Part shown: positions 50,361 to 63,085 of the stretch, piece after piece
How positions within the stretch are numbered: the stretch's first letter is position 1
How the letters are laid out: each line of letters starts with the position of its first letter
Origin: Strigamia acuminata
Taxonomy: Eukaryota > Arthropoda > Chilopoda > Geophilomorpha > Linotaeniidae
Direction of reading: 5' to 3'
NCBI GenBank assembly: GCA_949358305.1
Contig: OX442314.1
Location: forward strand, 16,547,060 to 16,611,059
Length of the DNA: 64,000 nt
Translations under genes and position numbers: made by a program
Notes under the pieces: generated by a model
Seen by the model: the letters and a program-made list of their open reading frames with translations, nothing else
Databases searched by the model: none
Told to the model about the DNA's origin: nothing

Positions 50361-51430
50361 CTTCTGTTATAAAAAGAGAACGGGGGAAAACATGAGATAA
50401 GATACGAATATAATTTTTTTTTCTTCTTCTTTTTCTTTTTCTTTTATACTGAGCAATCAAGAAAATCCATTTTGTGGTGATAAACATGTAAAAAATGGCA
50501 AATCGGTATTTCTATTGCTATCTGTGTGAAAGGCGCTGCGACTCTTAATTTGCAAACAGTTGTATATGAAAGAAGGCAAATTACCACACTAAACAAACCA
50601 TTCCAAGCCAACATCCACTTCTACACGCCATTACATGGAACGTAGCGAAACCTTGTGCGCATTACCAGTTTAGGCAAATGCTTACATCGTGTAGCGACAT
50701 CAATATAACAGCACTTTTCCCATTGCATATCAAGATAATGGTGGTAAGACTTGTACATTGCTCTCACCATCAGTTAATTAGTCAAGTTGCAAAGTGTTTC
50801 TCAAGAGATATGTTTGTAAAGGCGAACACGTGAGGAGAAAAAATACTTAAGGGAGTGGGAAAAAATCTGGTTTACTTGTGTTTTGTGTATGGAGAATTTA
50901 AAAAATTTGCCCAGGAGACTTTTTCGTGGTTGTTTATCATTGCAGGTGTGTTTTCCTCAATTACTACACCAATTTGAGCCAATTAAAAAAAAACAAAAAA
51001 CAAAAAACATTTTATACGTTTTAGGTATTTTAAAATTAGGACGAAGATTTGAAAGAGATTAAATTGTGAGTTTGATATCGATTAAATTTTGGAGGCATTA
51101 TTTGGTATTTCATACAACAATCCTTGAAGCAATTTTTATTACCTAGTTTTATATTGCCTCTCAAAAATGTGGCGTGAGGAGGGAGGAACGTAATTGAATG
51201 TTCACTTTTTTCCTCAGCGGATGATGTAGAATTTGAGGGGAAAAAAAGCACTTATCGCCCAGCAACTATGATGTTACAATGACATAACTACCTGTCGACC
51301 AGTTATTTATTCTAGCAACTAAGATAGATGGTGACCTATGACCTCATTGGGGTGTCACTAGTTTTCTACATCATCAATTCATGTGCCAAGAATGAAGAGT
51401 TTTCGACCAGGGTTTCCTCCGCTGTTTTTA
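50361..51430 (-). promoter_or_regulatory. Region upstream of the TMTC3 start, with a probable 5' UTR splice acceptor
   Basis: On the minus strand a pyrimidine tract leads to ATAACAG at 50364-50370, and only 3 nt separate it from the ATG at 50360. This looks like a real acceptor, so a non-coding first exon probably lies farther right. No promoter could be located. Confidence 0.45.
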
Positions 51431-51439
51431 TAGACATTC

Positions 51440-51755
51440 TTATAAACCGAAAGAAGATGTTGGTCACCTGTTTCTATTAGAACACAGAAGCTAAGCAGCA
51501 TTGGCCTTAGTCTGTACTTGGATGGGTGACCGGCTGGGAATCTCAGTTGTTTCCTTATGTGACTAAGGTACTTGTTTCTAGGGCAAGAACATCTGCCACC
51601 CACCTCCAGCTCGGTTTTCTGTGGTTTTCCCAGTTCTCGGTGCAATGTTCGGTCCTCAAGAAAGTCGTTTCACAGATCGCGGCTTACACGGCCTAATACC
51701 CCTCATGGGCACTCGTCTAAGGGGTCGTGACCATGCTAAGTGTCAATAAAACAAT
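51440..51755 (+). mobile_element. 5S-rRNA-derived SINE (SINE3-like), probably a full or nearly full copy
   Basis: The head at about 51445-51545 resembles 5S rRNA. It keeps the internal promoter: A-box region AGAAGCTAAGCAGCATTGG (51487-51505) and intermediate element/C-box TACTTGGATGGGTGACCGGC (51515-51534), followed by TGGGAAT. The expected 5S 3' end is not kept; unrelated sequence follows. That body runs to about 51755 and ends TCAATAAAACAATACC. A 5S head joined to a foreign body is the definition of a SINE3-type retroposon. A stretch around GTGGTTTTCCCAGTTCTCGG recalls the central part of arthropod SINEs, from memory only. Exact ends and target duplication are uncertain. Confidence 0.7.
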
Positions 51756-51956
51756 ACCATATAATATCTGCCCATCTTTGTGTAATGTAGTAATGAAAAT
51801 TTGAGATGGTTGCTTTGCTACATCGCTGTACAAAGTTTTAAAGTTTTCACTTTTTAATGAAACTAATGGATCTAGTGGAAATGGTGTAAGATTAAAGGAA
51901 ATTAGTTCATGGGGTCTTCAAAAGTCAAACATTTATTTCCTTTTAAGAAAATCAAC

Positions 51957-52079
51957 AAAGCTTTTTTGACCGATCTGTCCAACCCTCTGGCTGTAAATGT
52001 TCAAAATATAACCGACCAAAGACGAAAGAGTGCAAACATTTACGGCCTAAGGACAACCAGATAGGTCAAAAAGGTTTTA
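51957..52079. repeat. Imperfect inverted repeat, about 45-bp arms
   Basis: Arm 51957-52002 (AAAGCTTTTTTGACC..., ends TGTAAATGTT) pairs with arm 52034-52079 (AACATTTACGGCC..., ends GGTCAAAAAGGTTTT) with several mismatches around a 31-bp loop. It is probably an old foldback element. Confidence 0.6.
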
Positions 52080-55000
52080 GTTTTTGTTGCATTTGCTCGG
52101 TTTGGACGAAATAAATTAGGTTTTTCGCATAAGCATAGAAACGATGGTTAGATTTGCTTCTAAAATTTTGACTTGTAATTGAAATGAGTTCTAATTTCAA
52201 TGCTTTGAAACCAAATCTGGAATAGATTCGTAATACCATTGAAAAATCTGTGCCTTACAACTTATAAACATATTAGGACCAGGTCAGAGCCTACTGTAGG
52301 TGTTTGGCACTGGTCAAGATACCAGATGCCGTTGTCTTAAATCAGATCTGGACGCGGAACCTGGTGTCCTGGTGCCTATTGGTGTGTCGAAATAAGCAAT
52401 TTCAAACTTGTTGAAGCGCTCTGCTGAAATATGCAGGATAATTATCCATAAGGAAATGAATATGAAACAAATTTAATAGGATTTTAAATTAGCGAAGGGG
52501 GGAAAAGAAATGAAGACCGGTATTTGCAATAATGTGGTATCGGCGTTGAAACCGGAGGGAGAAGTCTTTTTATAGACCTGCTTGATTGCATGCGCATTCA
52601 ACATTTGTTAACTCTATTTTCTTTCTTTCCGCATTAGGAGCTTTGTCTAATAGCTTCAACTTTGCCATTCAGTGTTTCGGTTTGGTGCAAGTTTGAAATG
52701 TCAGGTGTTAGGTTGGAAAGAAAAGAGATTTTTGGAATTCATAACAATACGGAAATGCATTAGTGGATCATCAACACCATTGGATACAGCCCGCCTGGCC
52801 TTTTTCCATCTCGCAGTTTGCCCATTTTGCACTGCTGAAGCTGCAGGTGTTGGACTGCAATTTGACCATTGTATGAGTTAAATAATGACATGGGACCAGA
52901 CTCGCAATTCCCTAGTAAAATGCAGGGCTGCATTGCAGAAAAACAGCAGTGTGTCGACGATTCTTTTCTTTTGTAAACTCGAAGAAAAACTTATTAAATC
53001 TAAAAACTTTTGTTTTATTGCCGTAACAATTCATTGGAATCATTTCATTACATTTCTTTTTTTACTCTTTTTTTCTCTCTCTTTTTCTCTATCTCGCTGC
53101 TTTTTTGATCACGACTCATTTGCTGATTCTAGCCAAGCAAGCAAGGGAGAGAAAAAAAGTTTGGAATGTGTAATTACGAAATCTTGAAAAAGCTTTTACT
53201 TCCTTTAACTGTAAAATGTGTTCTATACTTAATTGCAACTTGTATTTATGTAGAATCCTCCCTTGAATTGAGTTGTTGTGCCAAAACGATTCTGGAAGCA
53301 AATTTAAAGATTTCTGTTCAACCGTTTATCTTTTTTTTTCATCCAATAAACTAATAAATCGTTGCCAATATTTAAATATCATCGGCTAGCATTTCCCAAA
53401 AGAGAAAACAACATTAATCAATGATAAAAGGAATAACATTTCAAAGTTTGTAACCATGGCAATCTTATTACCCCACTACCTTTACATTAGCAAGAGAGCA
53501 AAATATGCGTAGACTTCTCAATTACAAGTGAAATTCCATGAAACCTAATCGAGTTTGCAACTCTATCTTGACCAGATGTTGTTGCTCATAATACGAGCAT
53601 AGAGGTAGGTGTTTGTAGCCATAGTTTGTAAAAATTTGCAATTAACAATTGATTCAATTATTGCATTGGCAATTATTGCCACGCATCTGCAACATGGCCC
53701 AGAAAGTGAGGCGAATTTTCTCTCAAACTTGAGACTGGCTAGTCTCAAGTTTGTCGTCATCGATTGCTGCCACGAGTCAGACATAAAGCTCTTCAGCCCG
53801 GTCTAGTGGGGCTCCATCTGTGGCTTGCATGTAAGCCTATCTACAGCCACGATCCCTCGATATGGTCAGCGTTCATGGCACGCTTCTTATCATGTTTAGT
53901 GTTAAATCTTTATACCAGCAACGTTAAAAAAAAATAAGAATTTAAATTAAAGCGCTCAATCTATGTGTGTCCTTTGAGATTTCATTAAATACGATACTGT
54001 GGAACGGATGGACTGAGCTTTTAATACACAAGTGAATGGTTGTCTATATTAACCTCCAGATCCATTTGAGTAGCTCTTCCAAAGGTCATAGCCGACTTAA
54101 CTTAATACCCGTTCAACCTTCGTCTTATGCCTATGGCATTCTATTCGATATAGGAGTTTCATTGATTCCATTCCACTTATTGAATAATAAAGTGAGCTTT
54201 TACTTTATGTACGCAATTTAATTCCTAATGAAAAGCGGAATTTATGGATTGAAATAAGAGAAAAATTTTTCTAATTTAAAATGAAAATTTTAAGTGTCAA
54301 CTTTATCATATTAAACAAGCGACATTCCTTAAATGTAGAGAGCAAACGATATGTAAATTGGTCGTTAATCGTCTTTTAATTACTCGCAATTGCAATAAAA
54401 TGGAAGAGTACTGCACCTACCTTAAAAATGTATACAGGACTCGCACTTCATGTTTTTTTACTAATTCTTTTGGTCTGGGCGAAGAATAAGAGCAAACGCG
54501 AACAAGATAAATGAAAAATTCATGGTTCACAAGATGATTCTGCGAGAGAAGCAAATTCGAATCTGAGATGCTGTTCACCAGCTCACTATAGGGTCGGCTT
54601 CTCCTTCGCACTTGGGGCTCCGGAAAACCAATATGAGATTCACCGAGTTAGACTAGTACACTGCCACGTAGAGGGATAGAGGGTTGCGTTAAAATTAACT
54701 ATTTTTTTTTTTTTTTAGAAAAAAAAATTCTCTATAATTTTCTTTTCACAAATTTTAATTGAATAATTGTCGAAATTCTGCTAATTTCTTGTGATTTTTA
54801 ACGCATGAATCAATTGAATGGTTTCTTATCAATCTTGGCCTGCACTTTTTTTCTCTTTTTTTCTTTGAAACGCACACGGGGGTAATTTTTTTATACCGGT
54901 CTTCTATTATTTCGTCCAATGGTCAATTAACTTTTTCTTATGTTTTTTTTATTAATTTTTTTTTTTTTTTTTTTTGCTTTTGACTTATTTCGAAGGCACT

Positions 55001-55567
55001 TCCTAAAAGCCTAAAGTATAGTGGCCTCACTATAACTTGGTCGTTTCCTATTCCTGTGTTTGCAATTTCCGGTTGACAGGATTCTTCAAATCTCGACTGT
55101 ATTATAAATCATTTCATTGTTAGCTCCAATTTTTCAATTTTATGTGTGAAAATGAGTGTATTTAACTTTCTTTAAATATTGGTATTCGAGAACCGGGAGA
55201 ATAAACGATTTTTCAGAATTAATGGTGTCAAATTTATCAGTATTTAACCCAACGAAGCTGTGATATATCGTTTAAAGAAATTTCTTTTTTTTTTTGGAAA
55301 AAAAAAATTTTAAAGTAGATTTTTTATAAGAAATATTTGATTTTTGGTTTTTGTTTGTTTTTTTGTTTGTTTTTTTTTTTGGTTGAAATATTATGCTTAT
55401 AAAATAAGATGCATCGCCGCTTAAAATATCATATTTCAGCGTTAAATTTGAAAGCGTTTGATCTTTTATGGCAATCGTGCTAATGTATAAATAATGTATT
55501 GCTTATGATTTTCCGCACAGAGCAAATGGTATAATTACAAATAAATGGTTACAAGTGGTATGTCATT
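52080..55567. other. Non-coding region right of the foldback repeat
   Basis: No supported gene. It contains a 13-bp-arm hairpin at 53724-53753, a 14-T run at 54703-54716 and a 20-T run at 54956-54975. It may be part of a TMTC3 5' intron. Confidence 0.5.
53724..53753. repeat. Perfect hairpin with 13-bp arms
   Basis: CAAACTTGAGACT (53724-53736) and its exact complement AGTCTCAAGTTTG (53741-53753) flank a 4-base loop. Confidence 0.8.
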
Positions 55568-55822
55568 AGGAGCCATCCATAAATTTGGGATTTTTAGACT
55601 TCCTACCCCCTCTGTAATATGGTCGTAACAAATTCCCGAAGCCATCACCCCCTAATTACGTAACAAAACTGAAATTCCCTCCCCAAATTTTCCAAAAATC
55701 ATAGAAAAAATGATTATATTTTGATTATTTAAAATTAAATTTATTTTTTTACATGGAACATAACAAAATTTGAAACCCCCTCCTCCCCCCTTGGTGCATT
55801 ACATAATTTATGGACGGCCCCT
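55568..55822. mobile_element. 255-bp MITE with TIR AGGRGCCRTCCATAAATT
   Basis: Ends 55568-55585 and 55805-55822 are 18-bp inverted repeats with two mismatches. Inside lie TACGTAAC/CATAACAAAATTT and runs of C next to each end. From memory, elements whose ends read GGGGCCGTCCATAAATTACG with adjoining C-runs are widespread in animal genomes; I cannot assign a superfamily. No open frame lies inside. Confidence 0.75.
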
Positions 55823-58193
55823 TAAAGTTTTCCAGCTATTTGACACTTGCATCCACGAGCCACAACTTGTATTTCCAAACTTTAGTTGCCTAAATTAATT
55901 TTATTCTGTCAAACTGTTTTATTGGTTGTGTCGGAATTGGGTGGATAGAGTGCGAGTGTCCTGTTGTTATATTTTGGAAAAGTATTAGCTAATTTTATTA
56001 AATTGGAGGTTCGAGGAACTATCAATTTTAGACTGCTATGGGGTTCTAAATTACATTGCTACTGGTTGTAGAACATCGAGATTGAAGCCATCAAGCCGTC
56101 GTAAAAATCTTTATAAACCTTGTTTGTTCAAAGTACAAAAAATTGGACAACTATAATTGACAGTTTCCTGTAATTTGTAATGGCAGTCAATCAATAGTAA
56201 CATTATTAATGCTTCAATTTCCTCTACTTTGCTACTCAGATTAGTTTAATAACGGATCGTCTAGCAGAATAATTCCGGGCGTACAGTAATTTACAATTTT
56301 AAATAGATTTATTAATTTATTTACGTGGAATAATATACCAACTTCGCAATCAAGAATCGAATGAATAATTCCCGTCCGCAAACTACACAATCGCTAAGCG
56401 ACTGAGCGGAGCACGAAGGGAAAAAATGAGCCGGCGAAGTTTGTTGATCCCGCAGCAACTGATAGTGTCATCCATCACTTAAGAGGCAGCTCTTTCATCA
56501 TGCACAGTTCAATTGATTCTATGCAATTAAACGTAAGCACTAAGGGTGTTTTTTTTTAACATTTTCTTTTTAAATTTTTTTTTTTTTTTTTTGGTTAAAA
56601 GTTTTTTTTGACTACGGTGTACTGATGAGTAGACCTAATGCATTTTGTGTCCATCCATGTGTGACCACAGTAGCACGTATTGGGATTGTTTGGATCAGTG
56701 CTTGGCTTTTTGCCAATTTCACGAATGTTGAAGCTTTAACATTCAGTCAAATTGGGTTGGTTTGTTGGCCAAGTTTGAATTTCTTGCATTTCCTATCATT
56801 TAAAGTGAAAAAGTTTTAATCACACTTTAAAAAAGTAAAAGGCGGTGTAGAGAGGGATTAAATTGGTTTCGAGATGAATATATGCCAATATTGCATTATC
56901 GGGTTGCATTTCTATTGCTACGTGTGTTAATTTACAATGTTGTGGTTGCATTTGGCGGAATAAACAGAAATCCACAATCCCAAGCGATAGACCACAGGCT
57001 AACGCGACACACTTAAATGGTTAGATGGGTAGAAACCAGTCGTCAGTGGAATGTTTATGTCAATCTAATGAAGGCGCGGTTTGAGACGAAAAGAATTGAA
57101 AAATTGTGCTGGAAATCAATAATGCACGGTGAAGTGGTGTGCATATATTAGTTTTTGCAAAGTAAATCGTTTTTTATTGGGGCAACAAAACTGGATGGCG
57201 ACAGATTTAAGATCAAATTGTTTTTTTATGAGCAGACTGCGTTCTAACTTAGTGACCAAAAGTTTCTATTGCACAGTGGTTGTAAAAATTTTAGCATTTC
57301 TTTTCACTTCGATCGGTCGAACATTTGCGAAGCCAAGTAACAAGTATTAACACTTGAAGCCGTTAAGTTAAAGTTGAGCAGCTTTTAAAAAGTTGAGTAA
57401 TATGGCAGTTAAGAACATTTATTCAGCATAAAATGCCTTCAACTGAAATGAGGAATTGTTCCATGAGCAACCCTATGGATAGAGCACTTCACTTTTCTTC
57501 GTGACAGCGCCATCCATATATCACTAAGTGCAATATTCCCTGCAAGCTAAAAAGAATGTCACATGTGGTGAATGGGCTGTGGAAATGTTGATCACTTCTT
57601 GTGACTCATGAGCGAAAAAGTGACAGCTGTAGGGTGTCAAAATGTGATAAATAAAAGTAAATGCTAAAATCAGCAGAGCTAAATTGGAAACTTTTAGTCA
57701 AATTGCTCACTTTATTCAAATCAATTTCTTTTCTTTTTTCATAATTGGTCTTGAATATTTTTATTTCAAATGTTCGGCTCAATTCAAGATGTGCAACTTC
57801 ACAACAAATCCAATTGTACGTTTCACGTTCGCTTCACGTTCGTTTCACCGCTGCTTCGGTAGTGCTACACAAAGAGAGTCCATTCCATCGCGTGTGTCAA
57901 CTACCGTAGTCAACTTGGCATTGGGGCCACTCAAATTTCACCATTTTCTGAATGGCTCCAATCATTATTTCCATTTTTTAATTTTATCTCCACTTTCAAA
58001 CAAAAATAATTTTTCACTTATTTTGTCCATAAAAACCTGCTAACTTCCCATATGCATTTTGTAATGCATTTTTGCGTGCTATTGCTTTGCAAATGTATTA
58101 AGAAGTACATTTCCAATATTGTTATTTGTCAAATATGAATGCATTTTCAAAATGCATTTTTTTAATTGTATTATGAAATGCATTATTTAATGT
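55823..58193. other. Non-coding region between two MITEs
   Basis: No supported gene. An 18-T run lies at 56575-56592. Five ATGCAT hexamers cluster at 58052-58190. The open frame at 57684-58043 has no recognisable domain. Confidence 0.5.
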
Positions 58194-58390
58194 ACAGTCG
58201 TGGACAAAAAAACTTTCCTTCAGTTTATTTATTTATCTATTTGCTCGGTCTATCTTTTAATCCTGTTGTTAGGGCAAGGCAAGAGACCCGGTCAAGATTG
58301 ATGTCATTGAATCTCAATGGATTTTTATGCCACCTGGTAGATAAACTAAAAACAGCTAAACTGAAGGGAAGTTTTTTTGTCCACGACTGT
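58194..58390. mobile_element. 197-bp non-autonomous Tc1/mariner-like element
   Basis: Inverted ends 58195-58227 and 58357-58389 match over about 33 bp with one mismatch. They begin CAGTCGTGGACAAAAAAAC, which resembles Tc1-type termini. TA precedes the left end; the right side has TG, a possibly mutated TA duplication. There is no transposase. Confidence 0.75.
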
Positions 58391-59312
58391 GCAAATAGTA
58401 TACTTAATTCAGCGAAATGCTGTACATTTTGGAATGCATCATTTCTAAACCATATGGTTTATTTTATTTTAATTTTTTCAAATTTTATTTTATTATTTTA
58501 CAAAATTGCATGAAATTATTGTTTGAACTATCTTTTGAGACCTCAACCAAAAATAATCATTGGCTTGTTTGAGTTTGCATCTAGCCCATTCAAAAAATAA
58601 TGAAATTTCAGTCGACCTGGTGCAAACGTAACTCATGCCGTTCGATCAGATTTTGTGTTGTGAAAGAGGGAGGGAAAATACAGCGAGTTCCGTCGAAGCG
58701 GTATGTTTAGAATTTTTTTCCACCCATTTTTTTGGGCAGGGAAAGTTTTTTTTTTCTTTAAGAAAACCTGGCTCATATTGTTGTAGTTTCAAGTGATAAG
58801 ACATCCAATTAATCGCATGACTGCGAACCATTTTAATTCTTCGGTTGATTAGTCATGATTTTTTAGAATTCAAATGTCAAACGACGATTAGCAGTTTATA
58901 CGTGAAGCAACCGAAAACTTTGGTTTAAAATAGAAATGTATTATATATACCGTATTATAAAATACATACCGGTAAATTAAATATACCCAACCCACTCAAA
59001 TTGTATATTTGCACCGATACATGATCATTATTCATTTATTATCACATTTTATATGTGGATTGAATTATGGATATTTAAAAAGTGAATTATTGAATAGGCA
59101 AATCCGCTTAATTATTTGACATAACATTACTTTTTACTTTTTCGATTTGAATCCTGAAAAAGTTTTAACGAGATTTCAACTCTGAAATAAATAATTTCAA
59201 TTGGAAATGTCTAAACAAGTTGATGAATAAAAGATGGCGTGCAAACAACATCTTGGCTACTGAATTTTTAATGATTTAGACTAGTAAACTTTTTTTACTT
59301 TCACTTTTTTTT

Positions 59313-59336
59313 CCTTGCCTTGCCTTGCCTTGCCTT
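59313..59336. repeat. (CCTTG)n microsatellite
   Basis: Four to five CCTTG units flanked by T-rich sequence. Confidence 0.9.
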
Positions 59337-62300
59337 CTTTCTTTTTTTATAAGGTAAGATTTCCAAAATCGGCCGGGTCGATTTCCTATTATGCAAAGTA
59401 CATTGCCTGCACGCGACAACCGTGTCGTTCGTCTATAGGGCATGTGGATACAGTCCAGTAGCCACTGCTCGAAGAATGTTAAAGGGGCAATGAAACTATA
59501 TCCGAAAAGCAAGACCTTCTTCTACTAAAGGCTATCGGTGATTCGGACCAGGTTTTATCAAAATTGTAGTCGACCATTAATCATTGTAACATAAATTGAT
59601 AACACTATATATCAAACTGATTTGAGATAACAAATCCATTTATCTAATTTTTCACCAAGAAAACAAACATATCAAGCAGTGACAAAAATAGATGGCGATA
59701 GTGATAGTGGCGCGTAACCTCCAACTTATACTCGTACCTACACATCGTATGCGTAATTACATTTTCACTTATCGCAAAGTGATTGTCAAATGGGTTGAAC
59801 ACATTTTTCGGTTTAAACATTGTAAATGGCTATAACCGTATCTGACGTTTTTATGATCACATGCAGTGGGTATTTTTTTTTTTTTGTTTCTGTCACATTA
59901 TGCGTTATTTAAAACGCGCGTGTAATTTAATTAAACTTCATTCTATTTATTTTACAAAAAAATAAGTTGGGTGTCGTTTGCAATATGAGAAGAACTAGAA
60001 TTGTAAATACTGGAAAGGGGGAGACAAAAAAGAGGTTTAATTTAGAAGAGTTGACTTTTAGAGAAGAGAAATACGTACCATGTACCAGATGCAATATGCC
60101 CCAGACTTTTAATATTAAAAAAGTTGTTTGTTTTCATTCAGTTGTTGGTATATTTCATTTCAGAAAAGTACTTGCGGCGCGATTTTTTCTTTTTTACTGG
60201 GTTGCAACATAAAATATTAAAAAGAATATATAATCAGAGTTAAACAAATTGTATGAATCGATTCAACTTGTATTTTTTCCCCTTTAATAAAAAACATACT
60301 AATGTACATAATTACGATAATTACAAATGGATCAATTGCTTCTTCAATTGAGTTTGCGTGAGTCCAGGGAACTCGCAATGTCCCAACAAATTTTCTGAAG
60401 CCAGTCACAAAGGAAGTGATGAATAAATTTCACTTTTAAGATATTAGATACAGTGTGCCAGCTGTAAGAATGCGTTTGTAGCATTCTTCCCTCCAAAAAT
60501 GAGATTTTACGAATAATCCTAAAGGAATTATTAAATTACGCTACAAAAGCTGTCGGTCCACGTAAACACGAGGAAACTTAGAATCTATTTTCAGCACTTT
60601 CCATTTTAAATCCCAGTTTTACATTTTAATTTAAGCTCCATCATGATTTATTAAGCAAACATGTACCTTAAAGTAAATCTCAATCATTTATCCGAGCAAG
60701 CAGAACAGCAGTTGTTGTAGATTTCATCGGGATAAAAATGTTTGCAGAACTTTTAGAATTTTTTCAGCAGAATTCTGTAAAACCTTTTTTATACGCATTA
60801 TAACAAGCGGTTTAGCTGAGAAATTGGTTTAAACGCACAATTGTCATTCAGTTTAATTTCTGAGATGTAAATTTAATTTGTGGTGAAGCGCAGCAAAGCT
60901 CCAGAGGCAAAAATCTAAGCATTCTTTACAAAAAGTGCAAATTTCTTGGCTAGGTATTTTATAAAATTCCTGTCACCAACGTCTTAACTAAACAGCGAAC
61001 GGTTTCAGTTAAGGAAGACGGATTTCTCTGCCATTGGATGCTGTGTGATGCATAGTCCCAATTGCATGCCACAACTTTTTACCCAATAAATCAATAAGTA
61101 AAAACCGTCTTAATGTAGCACAACCACAGGTTTCTGCACTGTAAAATCGAAAAATTTTAGCTGCTTAGATACTCACTTTAGTAAATTGCATTAAAATTAC
61201 CAATTTTCTTTTTTTTTATTATTGTATTTTACATATTTAACGATTAATTCATTGCAGCTGAATGAGTTTGGACATGCGGGCGAAATTCTGATTCAATTAT
61301 TCGAAAACTCCATTATGGATGAACGATCAATCCGTATTTTTAAGTCAAATTTGAGCTAAGAAAATTGCCATTAGTGTATTTATTTTGATAGTAGTTAGGT
61401 AATGAAGAAAACTGTCAGCAAAACAATTGATCATGTGAGTAAATCGTGTTTAGTGCAGCTGTATATTCTATTTACTACCAGTTAAATTAATTATTGGCTG
61501 GATTCCAGTCTGGCACAACGTAAATTGTCTCTAGATCGAATTAGTTGGGCTAAATGGTGACAAGTTGGTTCATTGTATACATGACGCCAACTCATTAGAT
61601 ACCTGTCAGTCAATGACGTAATTAATTATTGATTAATTTTCCCTGTTTGATATTGCAAAATCTTTCAACGATAAGTGAAATAACTAACTAGATAGCGGTC
61701 GGAAGGTGAAGGAAATGTATTTTTTATTTTGTTTACAATTTGAAGGTGCTAATAAGTGAGCGTCTTTCTTCCCAATATTAATTTAGTCTGTAATCGGTTT
61801 CATTTTGCTTCTTATTTTGTTGTAAACTAATTTGTGCTTGTTCATCACATTTGTTAATGGGCCAATATAAATTTAATTAGATTCTTGTCAAGTGCCACAA
61901 TTCCCGCGCACACAATTAGCTGACAATCATGTCCAAACCGGACGAAACTTAATTTTAATGTTAAAGACAGTCTATTAGTGAGTGCATTTGTGTAGTTCTT
62001 TTGACATTTTCCCCGTCAACAAAACCAGTGATTCTTAATTAACTTAAGTAATGCCTGTCAGTCTTGAAATGCTCATTTACTGGTTTCAACCTGAGTCTTA
62101 TCCATCTATTAGCAAATTGGTCATTTATTATGCATCCTATTAATTATAAATGTATGTTAATTAACAAATTGCTAATTTAATTAAATTAAAATGTCATTTT
62201 TTTCCTCAAAAAAGTTCTTTACTGGAGCTAATTTTCAGATTTCTTTTTTGATACGTACGCGTTATGTCCACTTGATATCATAATGTATTGGATTTCTCTA

Positions 62301-63040
62301 AAGAAGTTGAGTAATTTTCTCTCGAACAAATTGCAGTTTTAATTTTTAATGTATCCTATATGACGCTATATTATCTTGGCAACATTTTTTTGTACTTTAA
62401 AAAAGAAAAAGAAAAAAGAAAAACCATGAATTTTTTATGAGTGTAAGTGCTTTCACTTGAAACACCTAATCAAGTTCTGTGCTTAATTATAGGATACTTA
62501 GGCAAACGAAAAATGTATTTAGTTTTAAGTGCCATTTGTAGTGAGTTTTAACACATTTTTGTGGAAAACTTAACGAGAAAGTTGCGAGCAATTGACGCAT
62601 ATTGCTTGGAGTTTTGACCGATAGATAAAAACTCACATGAAACTAGGAATCACCATCAGTATTCCTATAACCATTCTTAACCGAGTTCACGTGAAATAGA
62701 GGCAGCAGCAGAAGGTTGATCGATACAACTTGGCATTTGCTGACCTCTTGGGTCGAACTGCCACTTCATCACACTTGGTTGTCGCTGCTTTGTTGCAGAG
62801 AAAATGATATCAGCTCTATCCAGCATGTCACTTCTCAAGTGCTGCCAATGCTATGCAGCCAAGCATGCTTGGATGATATTTCCCATTATTAGACACACTG
62901 TTCGTTAGCAACAACACGCAAACAAATTATTTTATTCTTTCACCTTTTAACTCGAGGTTATCGTCTTGAGTATACATTTTATTTAATATTAATATTACAT
63001 ATAATAAGTTTTTGTATTATTTTTCTAACTTATTTTTTCT

Positions 63041-63085
63041 CTAAGATATCAATATATTGATATATTGATATATTGATATCTTAAG
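63041..63085. repeat. Palindromic tandem array of ATATTG-type units
   Basis: Three to four copies of a 9-bp ATATATTGA-like unit lie between AAGATATC and GATATCTT, so the whole 45 bp is nearly a perfect palindrome that could extrude as a cruciform. Confidence 0.8.

Noticed and set aside
57684-58043. 119-codon plus-strand open frame
   Set aside because: Phe- and Ser-rich composition, no domain, signal or splice context; typical of T-rich DNA.
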